NCBI GenBank assembly: GCA_015060625.1
Contig: SUYC01000007.1
Coordinates: 62,001 to 126,000, forward strand
DNA: 64,000 nt
Direction of reading: 5' to 3'
Origin: Xylanibacter ruminicola
GTDB taxonomy: Bacteria; Bacteroidota; Bacteroidia; Bacteroidales; Bacteroidaceae
Shown here: positions 9,303 to 20,009 of the stretch, one piece after another
How positions within the stretch are numbered: the stretch's first letter is position 1
How the letters are laid out: the number at the start of each line of letters is the position of its first letter
The notes under the pieces: model-generated
Databases searched by the model: none
The model's input: only the letters and a program-made list of their open reading frames with translations
What the model was told of the DNA's origin: nothing
Program-made: the position numbers and the translations under genes

Positions 9303-10481
9303 ATGAGAAAAGTTGCTTTATTATTGGCAGCATTTTGGGCGCTTAGCGCTTCGGCTGCTCAACCAAAAGATACATTAGACGGACGCTATTTTCGTTTGTT
9401 TGCACCAGTCACTTTCTATCATAATGTGGCTAATAAATCACTTTCGATTCAGCAGGATTCGGCTGTTCAAGACCCTGTGGCCGATGCTATCGACCAAGCC
9501 TTGCTGCATATCTATCTGAATCGACCTGATTTGGTGAATACTACAGAGTCGGAACTGCAGCAAACCGGAAATATCCGTAAGGATGTGGATCAGCCTATTA
9601 AGAACCAGGTAAAACTGGTTGAAAAGGTTGAGAGTCCTGTTATCGATATGCCCGATGATGTGCCTACAACCATTCTGGTTCAGAAACCTGATTTCTGGAC
9701 CAAAAAAGGTGATGGCTATCTGCAGTTTATGCAGAACTATGTAAGTGGCAACTGGTATAAGGGTGGTGAAAGCAATTACTCGATGGTAGGATCGCTTACC
9801 TTAGAAGCCAATTATGATAACCGTAATAAATGGAAATGGGATAATAAGCTGGAACTGAAATTGGGATTTCTGCGTTCGCGAACCGACTCGGTTCATAAGT
9901 TCAAGTCGAACGAAGACTTGATTCGTCTTACCAGCAAGGTAGGTCTGCAAGCCGCTAAGAACTGGTATTATACCTTGCAGTTGTTGGCTTATACTCAATT
10001 TACCCAGGGCTTGAAGTCGAATGATCGTGCAGTTTATTCTGATTTCGGTTCGCCTTTCAACCTGAACTTCGGTCTTGGTATGGATTATAAATTAGCTACC
10101 AAGGATAAAAAATGGACAGGTACCGTCAACCTGTCGCCACTGGCAGTTAACTATCGTTATGTTGATCGTTTAGACCTTTCTACCTACTATGGTTTGAAAG
10201 AAGGCCGCCATTCGTTGGTTGACTTTGGTTCGCAGCTTACTGCTGATGTGACATGGAAAATTAACGATGTGATTACATGGAAGTCGCGCCTCTATGCATT
10301 CACATCGTATAAGCGTGCAGAGGTTGAGTGGGAAAACACTTTCGCTCTGCGTGTATCAAAATATATATCAGCTAACCTGTTCCTCTTCCCTCGTTTCGAC
10401 GATACTGGTAAGAAGGACGATGATCTGGGTTACTTCCAGTTCAAAGAGTATAGCTCTATCGGATTCTCCTACAGTTTTTAA
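9303..10481 (+). CDS. DUF3078 domain-containing protein (outer-membrane beta-barrel-like)
   Basis: Signal peptide; YVSGNWYKGGESNYSMVGSLTLEANYDNRNKWKWDNKLELKLG is typical of DUF3078. Confidence 0.8.
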   Translation: MRKVALLLAAFWALSASAAQPKDTLDGRYFRLFAPVTFYHNVANKSLSIQQDSAVQDPVADAIDQALLHIYLNRPDLVNTTESELQQTGNIRKDVDQPIKNQVKLVEKVESPVIDMPDDVPTTILVQKPDFWTKKGDGYLQFMQNYVSGNWYKGGESNYSMVGSLTLEANYDNRNKWKWDNKLELKLGFLRSRTDSVHKFKSNEDLIRLTSKVGLQAAKNWYYTLQLLAYTQFTQGLKSNDRAVYSDFGSPFNLNFGLGMDYKLATKDKKWTGTVNLSPLAVNYRYVDRLDLSTYYGLKEGRHSLVDFGSQLTADVTWKINDVITWKSRLYAFTSYKRAEVEWENTFALRVSKYISANLFLFPRFDDTGKKDDDLGYFQFKEYSSIGFSYSF

Positions 10482-10864
10482 TTCTCTGTCATTTCACCCT
10501 CGATGTAGAGACGAGTCATTTCTACGACACCGTTGGTGCGGATAGTGATTGACTTTTTGAAGTGACCGGGGAATTTGCCAGCGCCATTGTAGGTAACCTT
10601 AATCTCACCCTTCTCGCCAGGCTTGATAGGTGCCTTGGTGTACTCAGGTACGGTGCAGCCACAGCTGGCTACAGCCTGATTGATAACCAGGGGCTTTTCG
10701 CCTACGTTGGTATAGGTGAAGGTGTAAGTCACAACAGGATTCTTCTCTGAGAAACTACCGAAATCATGTGTCAGTTTATCGAACTTGATTTCTGCAGGTT
10801 TCTGTGCCAATGCAGCAGTTAAACTGCAAACCAGCATCAAAGCTATCAATGCAATCTTTTTCAT
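10478..10864 (-). CDS. DUF1573 domain-containing protein
   Basis: 128 aa secreted; FDKLTHDFGSFSEKNPVVTYTFTYTNVGEKPLVI and ASCGCTVPEYTKAPIKPGEKGEIKV. Confidence 0.9.
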   Translation of the reverse strand: MKKIALIALMLVCSLTAALAQKPAEIKFDKLTHDFGSFSEKNPVVTYTFTYTNVGEKPLVINQAVASCGCTVPEYTKAPIKPGEKGEIKVTYNGAGKFPGHFKKSITIRTNGVVEMTRLYIEGEMTEN

Positions 10865-10944
10865 CTTTTTTGTCGTTTAAATATTTAAATCAGTGCAAAG
10901 TTACTATAAAAATATGAATTAATAACGAAGAATTAAGAAATATG

Positions 10945-10976
10945 TTTGTCTATTATCAATTTTTTATGTAATTTTG
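10945..10976 (+). promoter_or_regulatory. aspS promoter: TTTG-N20-TAATTTTG
   Basis: TTTG at 10945-10948, 20 bp gap, TAATTTTG at 10969-10976. Confidence 0.6.
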
Positions 10977-11005
10977 CACCTTAAATGAATAAATAGCAAT
11001 TAAAT

Positions 11006-12787
11006 ATGTACAGAAGTAAGACTTGTGGAGAGCTTAGGCTCCAGGATGCTGGTAGTGTTGTAACACTGGCCGGATGGGTACAGCGAAGTCGTAAGATGGG
11101 TGGTATGACCTTCGTTGATCTTCGCGATCGTTATGGTTTGACTCAGCTTGTTTTCAACGAGGCTGACGATGCAGAACTTTGCGATCGTGCCAACAAACTT
11201 GGTCGTGAGTTTTGTATTCAAGTTAAGGGTGAGGTAAGCGAGCGACAGAGCAAGAACCCAAAGATGCCAACAGGCGACATTGAAATTCTTGTAAAAGAAC
11301 TGAATGTGCTGAGCGAGAGTCTCACACCTCCTTTCACTATCGAGGACAATACCGATGGTGGCGATGATATCCGTATGAAGTACCGCTATCTTGATTTGCG
11401 CCGTGCTGCTGTTCGTAAGAATCTTGAACTGCGTCACCGTATGACCATCTTGATTCGTAACTTCCTCGATGCACAGAACTTTATAGAGGTGGAAACACCT
11501 ATTTTGATTGGTTCTACTCCTGAGGGTGCTCGCGACTTTGTGGTTCCTTCACGTATGAACCCAGGGCAGTTCTATGCCCTGCCACAGTCACCACAGACCC
11601 TGAAGCAGTTGCTGATGGTATCAGGTTTCGACCGTTATTTCCAGATTGCCAAATGTTTCCGTGACGAGGACCTGCGTGCCGACCGTCAGCCTGAGTTTAC
11701 ACAGATTGACTGTGAGATGTCGTTTGTTGATCAGGAGGATGTTCTCCAGATTTTCGAGGATCTGGCTCGCCATCTGTTCAAGGAGGTACGTGGTATCGAA
11801 CTGCCTGCTCTGCAGCGTATGACATGGCACGAGGCTATGCGTCGCTTCGGTAGCGATAAGCCCGATTTGCGTTTCGGCATGGAGTTTGTAGAGCTGATGG
11901 ATCAGCTCAAGGGCACTGGCACATTCCCTGTATTCAATGATGCTACCTATATTGGTGGTATCTGTGTGCCAGGTTGTGCTAACTATTCTCGTAAGCAGCT
12001 CGATGAACTTACCGAGTTTGTAAAGCGTCCGCAGGTAGGTGCCAAGGGCTTGGTTTATGTTAAGTTCAACGAGGATGGTACTGTTAAGTCGTCTATCGAT
12101 AAGTTCTATACTCCTGAGGTTTGGTCTCAGGTTAAGGAGGCAATGGGTGCTAAGGATGGCGACCTGGTTCTGATCCTGAGTGGCGACAATGCTAACAAGA
12201 CTCGTGTTCAACTCTGCACACTCCGTTTGGAGATGGGTGATCGTCTTGGACTGCGCGATAAGGACAAGTTCGTATGTTTGTGGATTATCGACTTCCCACT
12301 CTTTGAGTGGAGCGATGAGGAGCAGCGCCTGATGGCTACTCACCACCCATTCACAATGCCTAACCCTGATGATATTCCTCTGCTGGATACCGATCCTGCC
12401 AAGGTTCGTGCCGTAGCTTACGACTTCGTTTGCAATGGTGTTGAGGTAGGCGGTGGCTCACTGCGTATCCACGATGGTAAGCTGCAGGAAAAGATGTTCC
12501 AGATTCTGGGCTTCACCCCCGAGCGTGCTATGGCTCAGTTCGGATTTTTGATCAATGCCTTCAAGTACGGTGCACCCCCTCACGCAGGCTTGGCCTTCGG
12601 TCTCGATCGTTTCGTAAGCCTCATGGCAGGTCTTGACAGTATTCGCGATTGCATCGCATTCCCCAAGAATAATAGCGGTCGCGACGTGATGCTTGATGCT
12701 CCTGGTGAGTTGGATCAGAAACAACTTGACGAACTCCAACTTAAGGTTGAACTGCGTTCTACCTCCTCCTTGCAAGGCAGTGAATAA
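11006..12787 (+). CDS. aspS: aspartate--tRNA ligase
   Basis: Full-length class II AspRS; GATEG-like insert, [33 protein letters not shown]. Confidence 0.97.
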   Translation: MYRSKTCGELRLQDAGSVVTLAGWVQRSRKMGGMTFVDLRDRYGLTQLVFNEADDAELCDRANKLGREFCIQVKGEVSERQSKNPKMPTGDIEILVKELNVLSESLTPPFTIEDNTDGGDDIRMKYRYLDLRRAAVRKNLELRHRMTILIRNFLDAQNFIEVETPILIGSTPEGARDFVVPSRMNPGQFYALPQSPQTLKQLLMVSGFDRYFQIAKCFRDEDLRADRQPEFTQIDCEMSFVDQEDVLQIFEDLARHLFKEVRGIELPALQRMTWHEAMRRFGSDKPDLRFGMEFVELMDQLKGTGTFPVFNDATYIGGICVPGCANYSRKQLDELTEFVKRPQVGAKGLVYVKFNEDGTVKSSIDKFYTPEVWSQVKEAMGAKDGDLVLILSGDNANKTRVQLCTLRLEMGDRLGLRDKDKFVCLWIIDFPLFEWSDEEQRLMATHHPFTMPNPDDIPLLDTDPAKVRAVAYDFVCNGVEVGGGSLRIHDGKLQEKMFQILGFTPERAMAQFGFLINAFKYGAPPHAGLAFGLDRFVSLMAGLDSIRDCIAFPKNNSGRDVMLDAPGELDQKQLDELQLKVELRSTSSLQGSE

Positions 12788-12955
12788 AGTTCACTGCGCT
12801 TGCTTCGTTCGTCGGTTGACCTACATCAAGAATAATTTTCATTCTGCTAAAAAAGCCTAAAAATCAGTGAGTTGTCTGAATAAAAAGCGGTATTTTTGCA
12901 AGCGAAAATTAACAGAGGTATTACACTTCAAATAGAGTATTAATTTTTTAGAACT

Positions 12956-13264
12956 ATGGCAGAAAAGAAAGCAACAGCAAAGAAGGCTACCGAGACAAAG
13001 GTGGTCGCAGCTAAAAAGACAACCGCAAAAAAGGCCGCAGCTCCTAAGGCAGCTGCAAAGGCTGTTCTCGCAATCAATGCTGAGAATGTAGGTTTCAAGG
13101 CAGGTGATGTATATCAGGCACTTGCAGCAGCAGGTAAGGCTCTCACTGTGAAGGAGATTGCTAAGGCTGCAAAGATTTCTGAGGAGGAGACTCTTCTTGG
13201 TTTGGGTTGGCTCTTCAAGGAGGGTAAGCTCGCTAATGATGGTGAAAAAGTTACATTGGCTTAA
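12956..13264 (+). CDS. small winged-helix protein (DUF2582/PF10771-like) with an N-terminal Lys/Ala-rich tail
   Basis: N-terminal AEKKATAKKATETKVVAAKKTTAKKAAAPKAAAK followed by a wHTH-like GDVYQALAAAGKALTVKEIAKAAKISEEETLLGLGWLFKEGKL. Confidence 0.75.
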   Translation: MAEKKATAKKATETKVVAAKKTTAKKAAAPKAAAKAVLAINAENVGFKAGDVYQALAAAGKALTVKEIAKAAKISEEETLLGLGWLFKEGKLANDGEKVTLA

Positions 13265-13283
13265 GCCTTTTAACGAATGATAG

Positions 13284-13317
13284 AAAAAGGTCGGTAATCG
13301 CTTTACCGGCCTTTTTT
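13284..13317 (+). terminator. Rho-independent terminator
   Basis: AAAAAGGTCGGTAA-tcgct-TTACCGGCCTTTTTT hairpin with T run just downstream of the 12956-13264 gene. Confidence 0.85.
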
Positions 13318-13328
13318 AAGCAAAAATA

Positions 13329-13610
13329 ATGACATACGATAAGCAGATACTAAGCATACTTACCAGTGTAGGTGAAAAGGGCATCAGCGTTATGCAGGTG
13401 TCCAAACATGTGTATAATATGAATTTGAGTTTTTTCTATACCCCCGATCTCAATGAAATCCGTGCCTATGTGCAGCAGTATCTGCTTAAGAATTCCAAAT
13501 CGCCACAGTCGCTCATTGAGTCAACAGGGCGTCGTGGGTATTACCGTTTAAATACCCAGAATAATCCCGATGCTCGTCAACTTATGTTAGAGTTTGGCAG
13601 TTCTTTGTAA
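13329..13610 (+). CDS. hypothetical protein
   Basis: 93 aa ORF in an otherwise unoccupied interval; its end overlaps the convergent glycosyltransferase by 34 bp. Confidence 0.6.
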   Translation: MTYDKQILSILTSVGEKGISVMQVSKHVYNMNLSFFYTPDLNEIRAYVQQYLLKNSKSPQSLIESTGRRGYYRLNTQNNPDARQLMLEFGSSL

Positions 13611-14719
13611 ACTGTTTCGTATAGTTTTAACAGTTGTTCGGCGGTTTTGCGCCATGAGAACAAACAGGCTCTTTTAAGTCCGATTTCTTTTTGCGTCTCA
13701 TAGTAAGTTTTATCGTGTTCCAAGCGTAACATCTGTTCTGCTATCTCATCAGGATTCTCTGGGTTGACGAGAATCGCTTCATTGCCACCAATTTCGGGCA
13801 TCGACGATGTATTCGATGTAATCACTGGTGTGCCACAGGCCATCGCCTCAAGTAGCGGAATACCAAAACTCTCTCTTAGCGATGTGTATAGAAAGGCAAA
13901 AGCACTGTTATAGATGTAAGGCAAGTCGCTGTTTACGATATAGCCTGGCATCACAATAAACGGTCTGATGTTTTCGATATTGTTGCACTCAATGATGCCA
14001 TTAAGATACGTCTGGTCTAAATCTGCCATCAGTAGCTTACGTCTTACAGTCGATTCTTTCAGGTATTTCGAGTAGGCTATCAGTGTTCGCTCTGTATTCT
14101 TCTTCGGATCGGTATTTCCAAGAAAAAAGAAATAGCCTGGTTTTTCGATATACGATTGGTAGATATCTGCCACGTCCCTCAAGGGTTTAAACCAGTCGTT
14201 ATAGCCATTATAAATCATGGCCATACGCTCTTCGGGGATATTCAGTTTGTTGATGATATTCTGTTTCTCAAAGTTCGATACCGTAATGATACGGCGACAT
14301 TTCTGTAGAATCTTTGGTACGACCTTACGTCTGTAAAGCCATCCCATGTTCTGGTAAATGGACTTGTTGTTTTTGTCTCTTGGTTCCAAAAAAATGATAT
14401 CATGCAGTGTTAGAATCAGCGGGATGTCGCAGTATATCGGTGCGGTGTTACTCGTGCAGTGCAACATGTCCAGATCGTATTTCTTGACAGCTTTGGGCAG
14501 AGTGATCTGCTCCCAGACAGGATAGAAACTTTCGCCAATCACTATGATATGAAAATTCTTGGAGTCTTTCAGGCATCTGTCAATACCGGGTGCCACAAAT
14601 ACAAAGTACTCGTTTTTAATGTCTATTTTTTGTAGTTCTCTAATTTCTTGGAGAACCACATAGTCCATACCGTGCTTATTACGGCGGAACACCCTTTGTG
14701 CCTCGATACCTATTCTCAT
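13577..14719 (-). CDS. glycosyltransferase family 4 protein
   Basis: GT-B signature [36 protein letters not shown]. Confidence 0.9.
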   Translation of the reverse strand: MRIGIEAQRVFRRNKHGMDYVVLQEIRELQKIDIKNEYFVFVAPGIDRCLKDSKNFHIIVIGESFYPVWEQITLPKAVKKYDLDMLHCTSNTAPIYCDIPLILTLHDIIFLEPRDKNNKSIYQNMGWLYRRKVVPKILQKCRRIITVSNFEKQNIINKLNIPEERMAMIYNGYNDWFKPLRDVADIYQSYIEKPGYFFFLGNTDPKKNTERTLIAYSKYLKESTVRRKLLMADLDQTYLNGIIECNNIENIRPFIVMPGYIVNSDLPYIYNSAFAFLYTSLRESFGIPLLEAMACGTPVITSNTSSMPEIGGNEAILVNPENPDEIAEQMLRLEHDKTYYETQKEIGLKRACLFSWRKTAEQLLKLYETVYKELPNSNIS

Positions 14720-15315
14720 ATCTGCTTGATGACTTTTGCTGGTACACCTGCCACAAGTGAGTGCGGTGGCACATCCTTAGTTACTACAGCGCCTGCAGCC
14801 ACCACGCAATGGTTGCCAATGGTTACGCCTGGCAGTATCACGGCGTTCGCTCCAATCCATACGTCATCCTCGATACTAACGGCATTGGTGCTTATACCCT
14901 GCTCATCTATCCGTTTGTTGGAGTCGGTAAAATTATGGTTCAGAGCTGTTACGGTGATGCCTTGTGCTAAGTTTACGTGATTACCAATCTTTACCGGACC
15001 TATCACCGTATTATGTAAACCTATTCTAGTGTGATTGCCAATCTGTACATCGCCCACAGCATTGTTGATACAGGCAAACGATTCTATAACCGAATAATCT
15101 CCAAGTGAGAATTTGCGGTAGGGAGGGGTGTCCATTCTGGCTGATTTGTGAATTACTGCGTGTTTGCCGCGATGCTGGTATAGTGGAGCCAATAATCTTA
15201 TAAACCAGCGTGGTCTCGTCTGCACCTGGTTCATAATCACCCAATCAATCAACTTTTTAAGTTTTGGACAATTATCTAATCTTGCTCTTACGTTTTCGTT
15301 GTCCATCACTTTCAA
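14716..15315 (-). CDS. serine O-acetyltransferase/WbbJ-like left-handed beta-helix acyltransferase
   Basis: Hexapeptide repeats; [50 protein letters not shown]. Confidence 0.9.
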   Translation of the reverse strand: MKVMDNENVRARLDNCPKLKKLIDWVIMNQVQTRPRWFIRLLAPLYQHRGKHAVIHKSARMDTPPYRKFSLGDYSVIESFACINNAVGDVQIGNHTRIGLHNTVIGPVKIGNHVNLAQGITVTALNHNFTDSNKRIDEQGISTNAVSIEDDVWIGANAVILPGVTIGNHCVVAAGAVVTKDVPPHSLVAGVPAKVIKQI

Positions 15316-16474
15316 TCAACGTCTTCCATTGTTCGGCAATCACATTCGCGTTAAAACGTTGCGCTATCATTATCGCCTCGTTCGATTTTAATTGCCATTC
15401 CATGTGGGTGGCATCCTCCAACCGTTGAGCCAGATCGTCCACGTTTCCATTCTTGAAGTACATGCCGAAATCGCCAAGAATTTCTTTGCTCGAAGGCAGA
15501 TCCGACGAAATCACAGGCAGTCCGTGAGCCATCGCCTGTACCAGTACCAGCCCGAAATCTTTCCATCTCGAACTCGATACATAGATGCTGGCCTGCGAGT
15601 AGAACATCTGGATGTTCTCGGTAAAGGGATGTATCTTTATTCTTTTCGTCAGATAGCGATTCTCAATCATCTTGTTCAGTGCCTCTTTCTCTGGTCCATC
15701 TCCTACAATATCCAGATACCAGTCGGAATTGCGCTGAGCAAACTTGTCGAAGGCTTTTATCAGCAGGTCGAATCCCTTATGTTTTGGGGTTAATCTTCCT
15801 ACTGCTAAGAATCGTTTATTCTTTCCTGTTGATGGAGCGCCTGGTTTGAGTGTCAGTGGATTTGGAATTACAAAAGGTGAGAATCCGTAGGCATGATAGT
15901 ACATCTCCGAATCCTGCAGGTACAACAGCACGGTCTCATCTAGCTTCTGCAACTGCCTACCATAGTGGTATTTTAGCTCAGTACCTAAGTAAGGCGATGC
16001 TTCTCTCAGGAAAGCGTTAAACGAGTTGTATATCCAGCCGATAGCTTTTACACCACCTAAGTCTCTTTTGATGGTTGCCAGTCGCATGGAGAGATATGAG
16101 TTTACTGCAATAATCGTGTCGAATTGGCCTTCTTTTAGTATTTTTACAACAGCTTCTCGCATCTCTCTGGGAAAAGAGCTGTGCGCATATAAATCAGAGG
16201 TGATGGCTGTTTTTGGCAGAGCGTTTTTATACAGATAGCTGTATGCGTTGTATAACATGCTTTTCCATTTTTCGGTTTTTCGAAAATGGGTAAACACAAT
16301 CTTCACGGGATAGTCTTTCAACCCATACATCGATAAGTTTTGTTGCTTTGGATCCTCAAAACTTACGATAGTCACATCATAATATTTTGTCAGCTCCTCA
16401 GCAATTACGGCAGTCACTCTCTGCATGCCGCCCGATTTAAAAATACTATCTGTTATAAAACATATTCTCTTCAT
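15272..16474 (-). CDS. glycosyltransferase family 4 protein (start set at MKRICF)
   Basis: GT4 C-terminal motif; [33 protein letters not shown]; tandem paralog of 16565-17737. Confidence 0.88.
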   Translation of the reverse strand: MKRICFITDSIFKSGGMQRVTAVIAEELTKYYDVTIVSFEDPKQQNLSMYGLKDYPVKIVFTHFRKTEKWKSMLYNAYSYLYKNALPKTAITSDLYAHSSFPREMREAVVKILKEGQFDTIIAVNSYLSMRLATIKRDLGGVKAIGWIYNSFNAFLREASPYLGTELKYHYGRQLQKLDETVLLYLQDSEMYYHAYGFSPFVIPNPLTLKPGAPSTGKNKRFLAVGRLTPKHKGFDLLIKAFDKFAQRNSDWYLDIVGDGPEKEALNKMIENRYLTKRIKIHPFTENIQMFYSQASIYVSSSRWKDFGLVLVQAMAHGLPVISSDLPSSKEILGDFGMYFKNGNVDDLAQRLEDATHMEWQLKSNEAIMIAQRFNANVIAEQWKTLIESDGQRKRKSKIR

Positions 16475-16497
16475 ACATGTATAATCAGCCAAATTAT

Positions 16498-16541
16498 CGT
16501 TTACAAAAGTACAAATATTTTTGGATTATTCCAAATTTTAT
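16498..16541. repeat. 44-bp promoter-containing repeat, copy A
   Basis: CGTTTACAAAAGTACAAATATTTTTGGATTATTCCAAATTTTAT; 40/44 identical to copy B. Confidence 0.85.
16504..16535 (-). promoter_or_regulatory. promoter for 15272-16474: minus-strand TTTG-N20-TACTTTTG
   Basis: CAAAAGTA at 16504-16511 and CAAA at 16532-16535 (read on the minus strand), 20 bp gap. Confidence 0.65.
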
Positions 16542-16564
16542 GCTTTATTTCTCCGAAAAATTGT

Positions 16565-17737
16565 TCATTCTATCAGTTGTTTCCACTGTGTAATGATATT
16601 TTTGATGTCAAATCGCTGTGCGATAGCTATTGCGGTTTTCGATTTTTCCTGCCATTCTATATGTGTGGCATCCTCTAATCGTTGCGCCAACTCTTCTATG
16701 TTTCCATTCTTGAAGTACATTCCAAAGTCGCCCATGATTTCTTTACTTGTTGGCAAATCGGAAGATACTATAGGTAATCCATGAGCCATTGCTTCAACTA
16801 AAACTAAGCCAAATCCCTCCCATCTTGAACTTAATACGTAGACTTGTGCGTTTGAATAGAAAGACTGGATATTATTGGTGAACGGATGAATGGTAATCCG
16901 CTTCTCTAAACTGTATTCTTGAATTAATTCCTTGTATAGGTCCTCCTCTGGTCCCTCTCCAATAATGTCAAGTTGCCATTCCAGATTCTTTTTTGCAAAT
17001 ATGTTGAAAGCCTTTATAAGTAAATCAAACCCTTTATGTAGATGCGAAAAGCGCCCAACTGCCAAGAATCGTTTTGATGTACCAGAAGATACTCTACCTG
17101 GTATCAACGTTAGTGGGTTGTATATGATGGTTGGTTTAAATTTTGGATCAAATTTATAATAATTTATTGCATCATGATTGCAAAGGAGAACCACTTCGTC
17201 TAATTTTCTGAACTGATATACGTAGTGCCTCTTTCTTTTCTGGCCAATATAATAATGTGAATCCTTACCAAACAAGGCCTCAAACGAATTATGCAACCAG
17301 CCAATCAGTTTTGTGTTTGGCAAATCTTTTTTTAAGGTGGCTAATCTGGCTGCTAATGGGGCATGCACACCAATAATTACATCATATTTTCCTTGTTTTA
17401 ACTCCTCCAATAATGCATTTTTTAATTCCGAGGGGTATGAACTATGGGCATACAAGTCTGAACACCATTTTGCTTTTGGTTGTAATTTTAGATACAATCC
17501 GCTATAGGTTTTGCAAAAATAGGTTTTAAATCTTCCTACCTGTGGATAGGCAAAAAATCTATATTTGATGTTTGCCTCGTTAAGCTGGTAGAGGGCGGTG
17601 TCCTTTTCCTCAGGTTTGTCAAAGGTTACAATGCTTACATCATAGTTCTTTGCCAGTTCCTTGGCAATTACAGCAGTCACTCTTTGTACCCCGCCTATAC
17701 TGAAAATGCTATCAACAACAAAGCAGATTTTTTTCAT
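16565..17737 (-). CDS. glycosyltransferase family 4 protein
   Basis: [39 protein letters not shown]; paralog of the neighbouring gene. Confidence 0.9.
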   Translation of the reverse strand: MKKICFVVDSIFSIGGVQRVTAVIAKELAKNYDVSIVTFDKPEEKDTALYQLNEANIKYRFFAYPQVGRFKTYFCKTYSGLYLKLQPKAKWCSDLYAHSSYPSELKNALLEELKQGKYDVIIGVHAPLAARLATLKKDLPNTKLIGWLHNSFEALFGKDSHYYIGQKRKRHYVYQFRKLDEVVLLCNHDAINYYKFDPKFKPTIIYNPLTLIPGRVSSGTSKRFLAVGRFSHLHKGFDLLIKAFNIFAKKNLEWQLDIIGEGPEEDLYKELIQEYSLEKRITIHPFTNNIQSFYSNAQVYVLSSRWEGFGLVLVEAMAHGLPIVSSDLPTSKEIMGDFGMYFKNGNIEELAQRLEDATHIEWQEKSKTAIAIAQRFDIKNIITQWKQLIE

Positions 17738-17760
17738 ATACCTACAAAAAAGCCTTATTA

Positions 17761-17804
17761 CGTTTACAAAAGTACGAAATATTTTGGATTATTCCAAATT
17801 TTAT
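17761..17804. repeat. 44-bp promoter-containing repeat, copy B
   Basis: CGTTTACAAAAGTACGAAATATTTTGGATTATTCCAAATTTTAT. Confidence 0.85.
17767..17798 (-). promoter_or_regulatory. promoter for 16565-17737: minus-strand TTTG-N20-TACTTTTG
   Basis: CAAAAGTA at 17767-17774, CAAA at 17795-17798. Confidence 0.65.
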
Positions 17805-17806
17805 CC

Positions 17807-17814
17807 TATATTTG
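17807..17814 (+). promoter_or_regulatory. -7 box TATATTTG for glf
   Basis: TAnnTTTG about 20 bp upstream of the glf ATG at 17834. Confidence 0.5.
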
Positions 17815-17833
17815 CACAAAAATCAGTATTAAT

Positions 17834-18964
17834 ATGGCAAAGGAATACGATTATCTGATAGTTGGAGCTGGCATATATGGTGCAACTTTTGCCTGTATGG
17901 CGCATCGCCAAGGTAAACATTGTTTGGTTATCGACAAGCGTAATCATCTTGGTGGCAATATCTATTGCGAGAACATCGAGGGTATCAATGTCCACAAGTA
18001 CGGTGCTCATATATTTCATACGTCCAATAAAAAAGTGTGGGATTTCGCAAACTCTATTGTCGAATTCAACCGTTATACCAATTCGCCTATAGCCAACTAT
18101 AAAGGTAAGCAGTATAACCTGCCATTTAATATGAATACCTTCTATCAGATGTGGGGCGTGCTCACACCTGCAGAGGCTCAGGCCAAGATAGAAGAGCAAC
18201 GTCAGGAAGCGCTCGAAAAGATGAAGGCCGATGGTGTCACAGAACCAAGAAACTTGGAAGAACAGGCACAGTTACTAATAGGTAAGGATATCTACGAAAT
18301 CCTAATCAAGGGATATACCGAAAAACAATGGGGTCGCAAATGTAGCGAATTGCCTGCTTTTATTATCAAACGCCTCCCTGTGCGTTTCGTTCACGATAAT
18401 AACTATTTTAACGATCGCTTCCAAGGTATTCCTATCGGTGGCTATAATAAACTCATTGATGGCCTGCTTGAAGGCGTTGATATTAAGTTGAATACAGATT
18501 TCTTTGATAATCGTCAACATTGGGAACAGATAGCTGATAAGGTTCTTTATACAGGAAAACTTGATGAATACTTCGATTACCAATATGGAAAGCTCGAATA
18601 TCGTACTGTTCGTTTCGAAGAAGAAATTCTCGACATGCCTAACTATCAGGGTAATGCGGTCATGAATTTTACCGATGCTGAGGTTCCTTATACTCGCATC
18701 ATCGAGCACAAACATTTCGAAATGTTTGGTGATGATGTTTATATATGCTCCAAGACAGTTATTTCTCGCGAATATTCTACTGAATGGAAAGATGGCATGG
18801 AACCTTATTATAGTGTAAACGATGATAAGAATATGTTGCTATATCAACGATACAAGGATCTGGCCGATCAGAATCCCAATCTGATCCTAGGTGGTCACTT
18901 GGCCGAATACAAATATTACGACATGGCTCCAATTATGGAAAAAGTTATGAAACTATTCAAGTAG
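17834..18964 (+). CDS. glf: UDP-galactopyranose mutase
   Basis: MAKEYDYLIVGAGIYGATFACMAHRQGK; IDKRNHLGGNIYCENIEGINVHKYGAHIFHTSNKKVW; start moved to 17834, downstream of the -7 box. Confidence 0.95.
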   Translation: MAKEYDYLIVGAGIYGATFACMAHRQGKHCLVIDKRNHLGGNIYCENIEGINVHKYGAHIFHTSNKKVWDFANSIVEFNRYTNSPIANYKGKQYNLPFNMNTFYQMWGVLTPAEAQAKIEEQRQEALEKMKADGVTEPRNLEEQAQLLIGKDIYEILIKGYTEKQWGRKCSELPAFIIKRLPVRFVHDNNYFNDRFQGIPIGGYNKLIDGLLEGVDIKLNTDFFDNRQHWEQIADKVLYTGKLDEYFDYQYGKLEYRTVRFEEEILDMPNYQGNAVMNFTDAEVPYTRIIEHKHFEMFGDDVYICSKTVISREYSTEWKDGMEPYYSVNDDKNMLLYQRYKDLADQNPNLILGGHLAEYKYYDMAPIMEKVMKLFK

Positions 18965-20003
18965 TTGATTTGTGAATACAATTGAATGTTTTTGCTAATA
19001 GAGCGACTAATTTGAATTGCTTGTCGTAAATGTTGCGATAAAAACTGAGTTTTAATAATAACGATATAGGCCAAAATAATAGCAAGAAGAATATGCTAAT
19101 AATATATCTGTGATTCAGGAGTGATTTTGTGAGTATCTTTGTTCTAACTTTTCTGAATTTGTACTTTTGTATCTCTGTTTTTTTATATGTTTGCATGAGG
19201 TACAAGGCTTTGACAATATAGTTGAAAGTAAATAATATAAAGTCTACGTAATGACCTTGGTATGGTTCATCCAACAGTTTATCGGATATATATAAAAAAC
19301 TTTCTATATTCTTTTCTGCCTTTTCGCTGGTGGTGTTTACTATAGATTGTGGGTTGAATTCGTAAACATATGTAACATCTGGAATTATAACAATATAATT
19401 ACTTGTGCTATATTGGCGGTATGACCATAATACATCCTCATTTAATAGTCCTTCAACAAAATAAATATGATGTTTAAGAATATGCTCCCGACTAACTAGT
19501 TTGTTCCATGCAGCATTTTTGATTTTTATGTCATAGTAAAATTTCATGATGTCATCGGTGTTAGTCGCAATTTCAATTTCTTTAATGGGGAATGGTACTT
19601 TTTCCTCTTTACAATCATAATAATTGGCAATTATAGAGTCGGCCTTAGGGTTCTTTTCCAATGCTTCTATCATTTTAGATATGCTGTTAGGCTTCATATA
19701 ATCATCAGAGTCGATGAATAGTATAAAGTCTCCTTGTGCTGCATTTATGCCTGTATTTCTTGCTGCGGAAAGGCCTTTGTTATGTTCGTGAGTTATGATT
19801 CTAAAAAGTATATTACCCGAATATAATTTGATTTTTTCTTTTGCGATAGTGATGCTTTTGTCAGGCGAACAGTCATCTATCAGGAGGCACTCCATGAAGA
19901 CGTTGTCCATGTCTTGTGAAATGATGGATTCAATACATCTACTTATGTATTTTTCTACTTTATAAACTGGTACAATGATTGAAATGCGATAATGTTGTTC
20001 CAT
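18957..20003 (-). CDS. glycosyltransferase family 2 protein
   Basis: ISIIVPVYKVEKYISRCIESIISQD, GLSAARNTGINAAQGDFILFIDSDD. Confidence 0.93.
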   Translation of the reverse strand: MEQHYRISIIVPVYKVEKYISRCIESIISQDMDNVFMECLLIDDCSPDKSITIAKEKIKLYSGNILFRIITHEHNKGLSAARNTGINAAQGDFILFIDSDDYMKPNSISKMIEALEKNPKADSIIANYYDCKEEKVPFPIKEIEIATNTDDIMKFYYDIKIKNAAWNKLVSREHILKHHIYFVEGLLNEDVLWSYRQYSTSNYIVIIPDVTYVYEFNPQSIVNTTSEKAEKNIESFLYISDKLLDEPYQGHYVDFILFTFNYIVKALYLMQTYKKTEIQKYKFRKVRTKILTKSLLNHRYIISIFFLLLFWPISLLLKLSFYRNIYDKQFKLVALLAKTFNCIHKSTT

Positions 20004-20009
20004 ATTATA

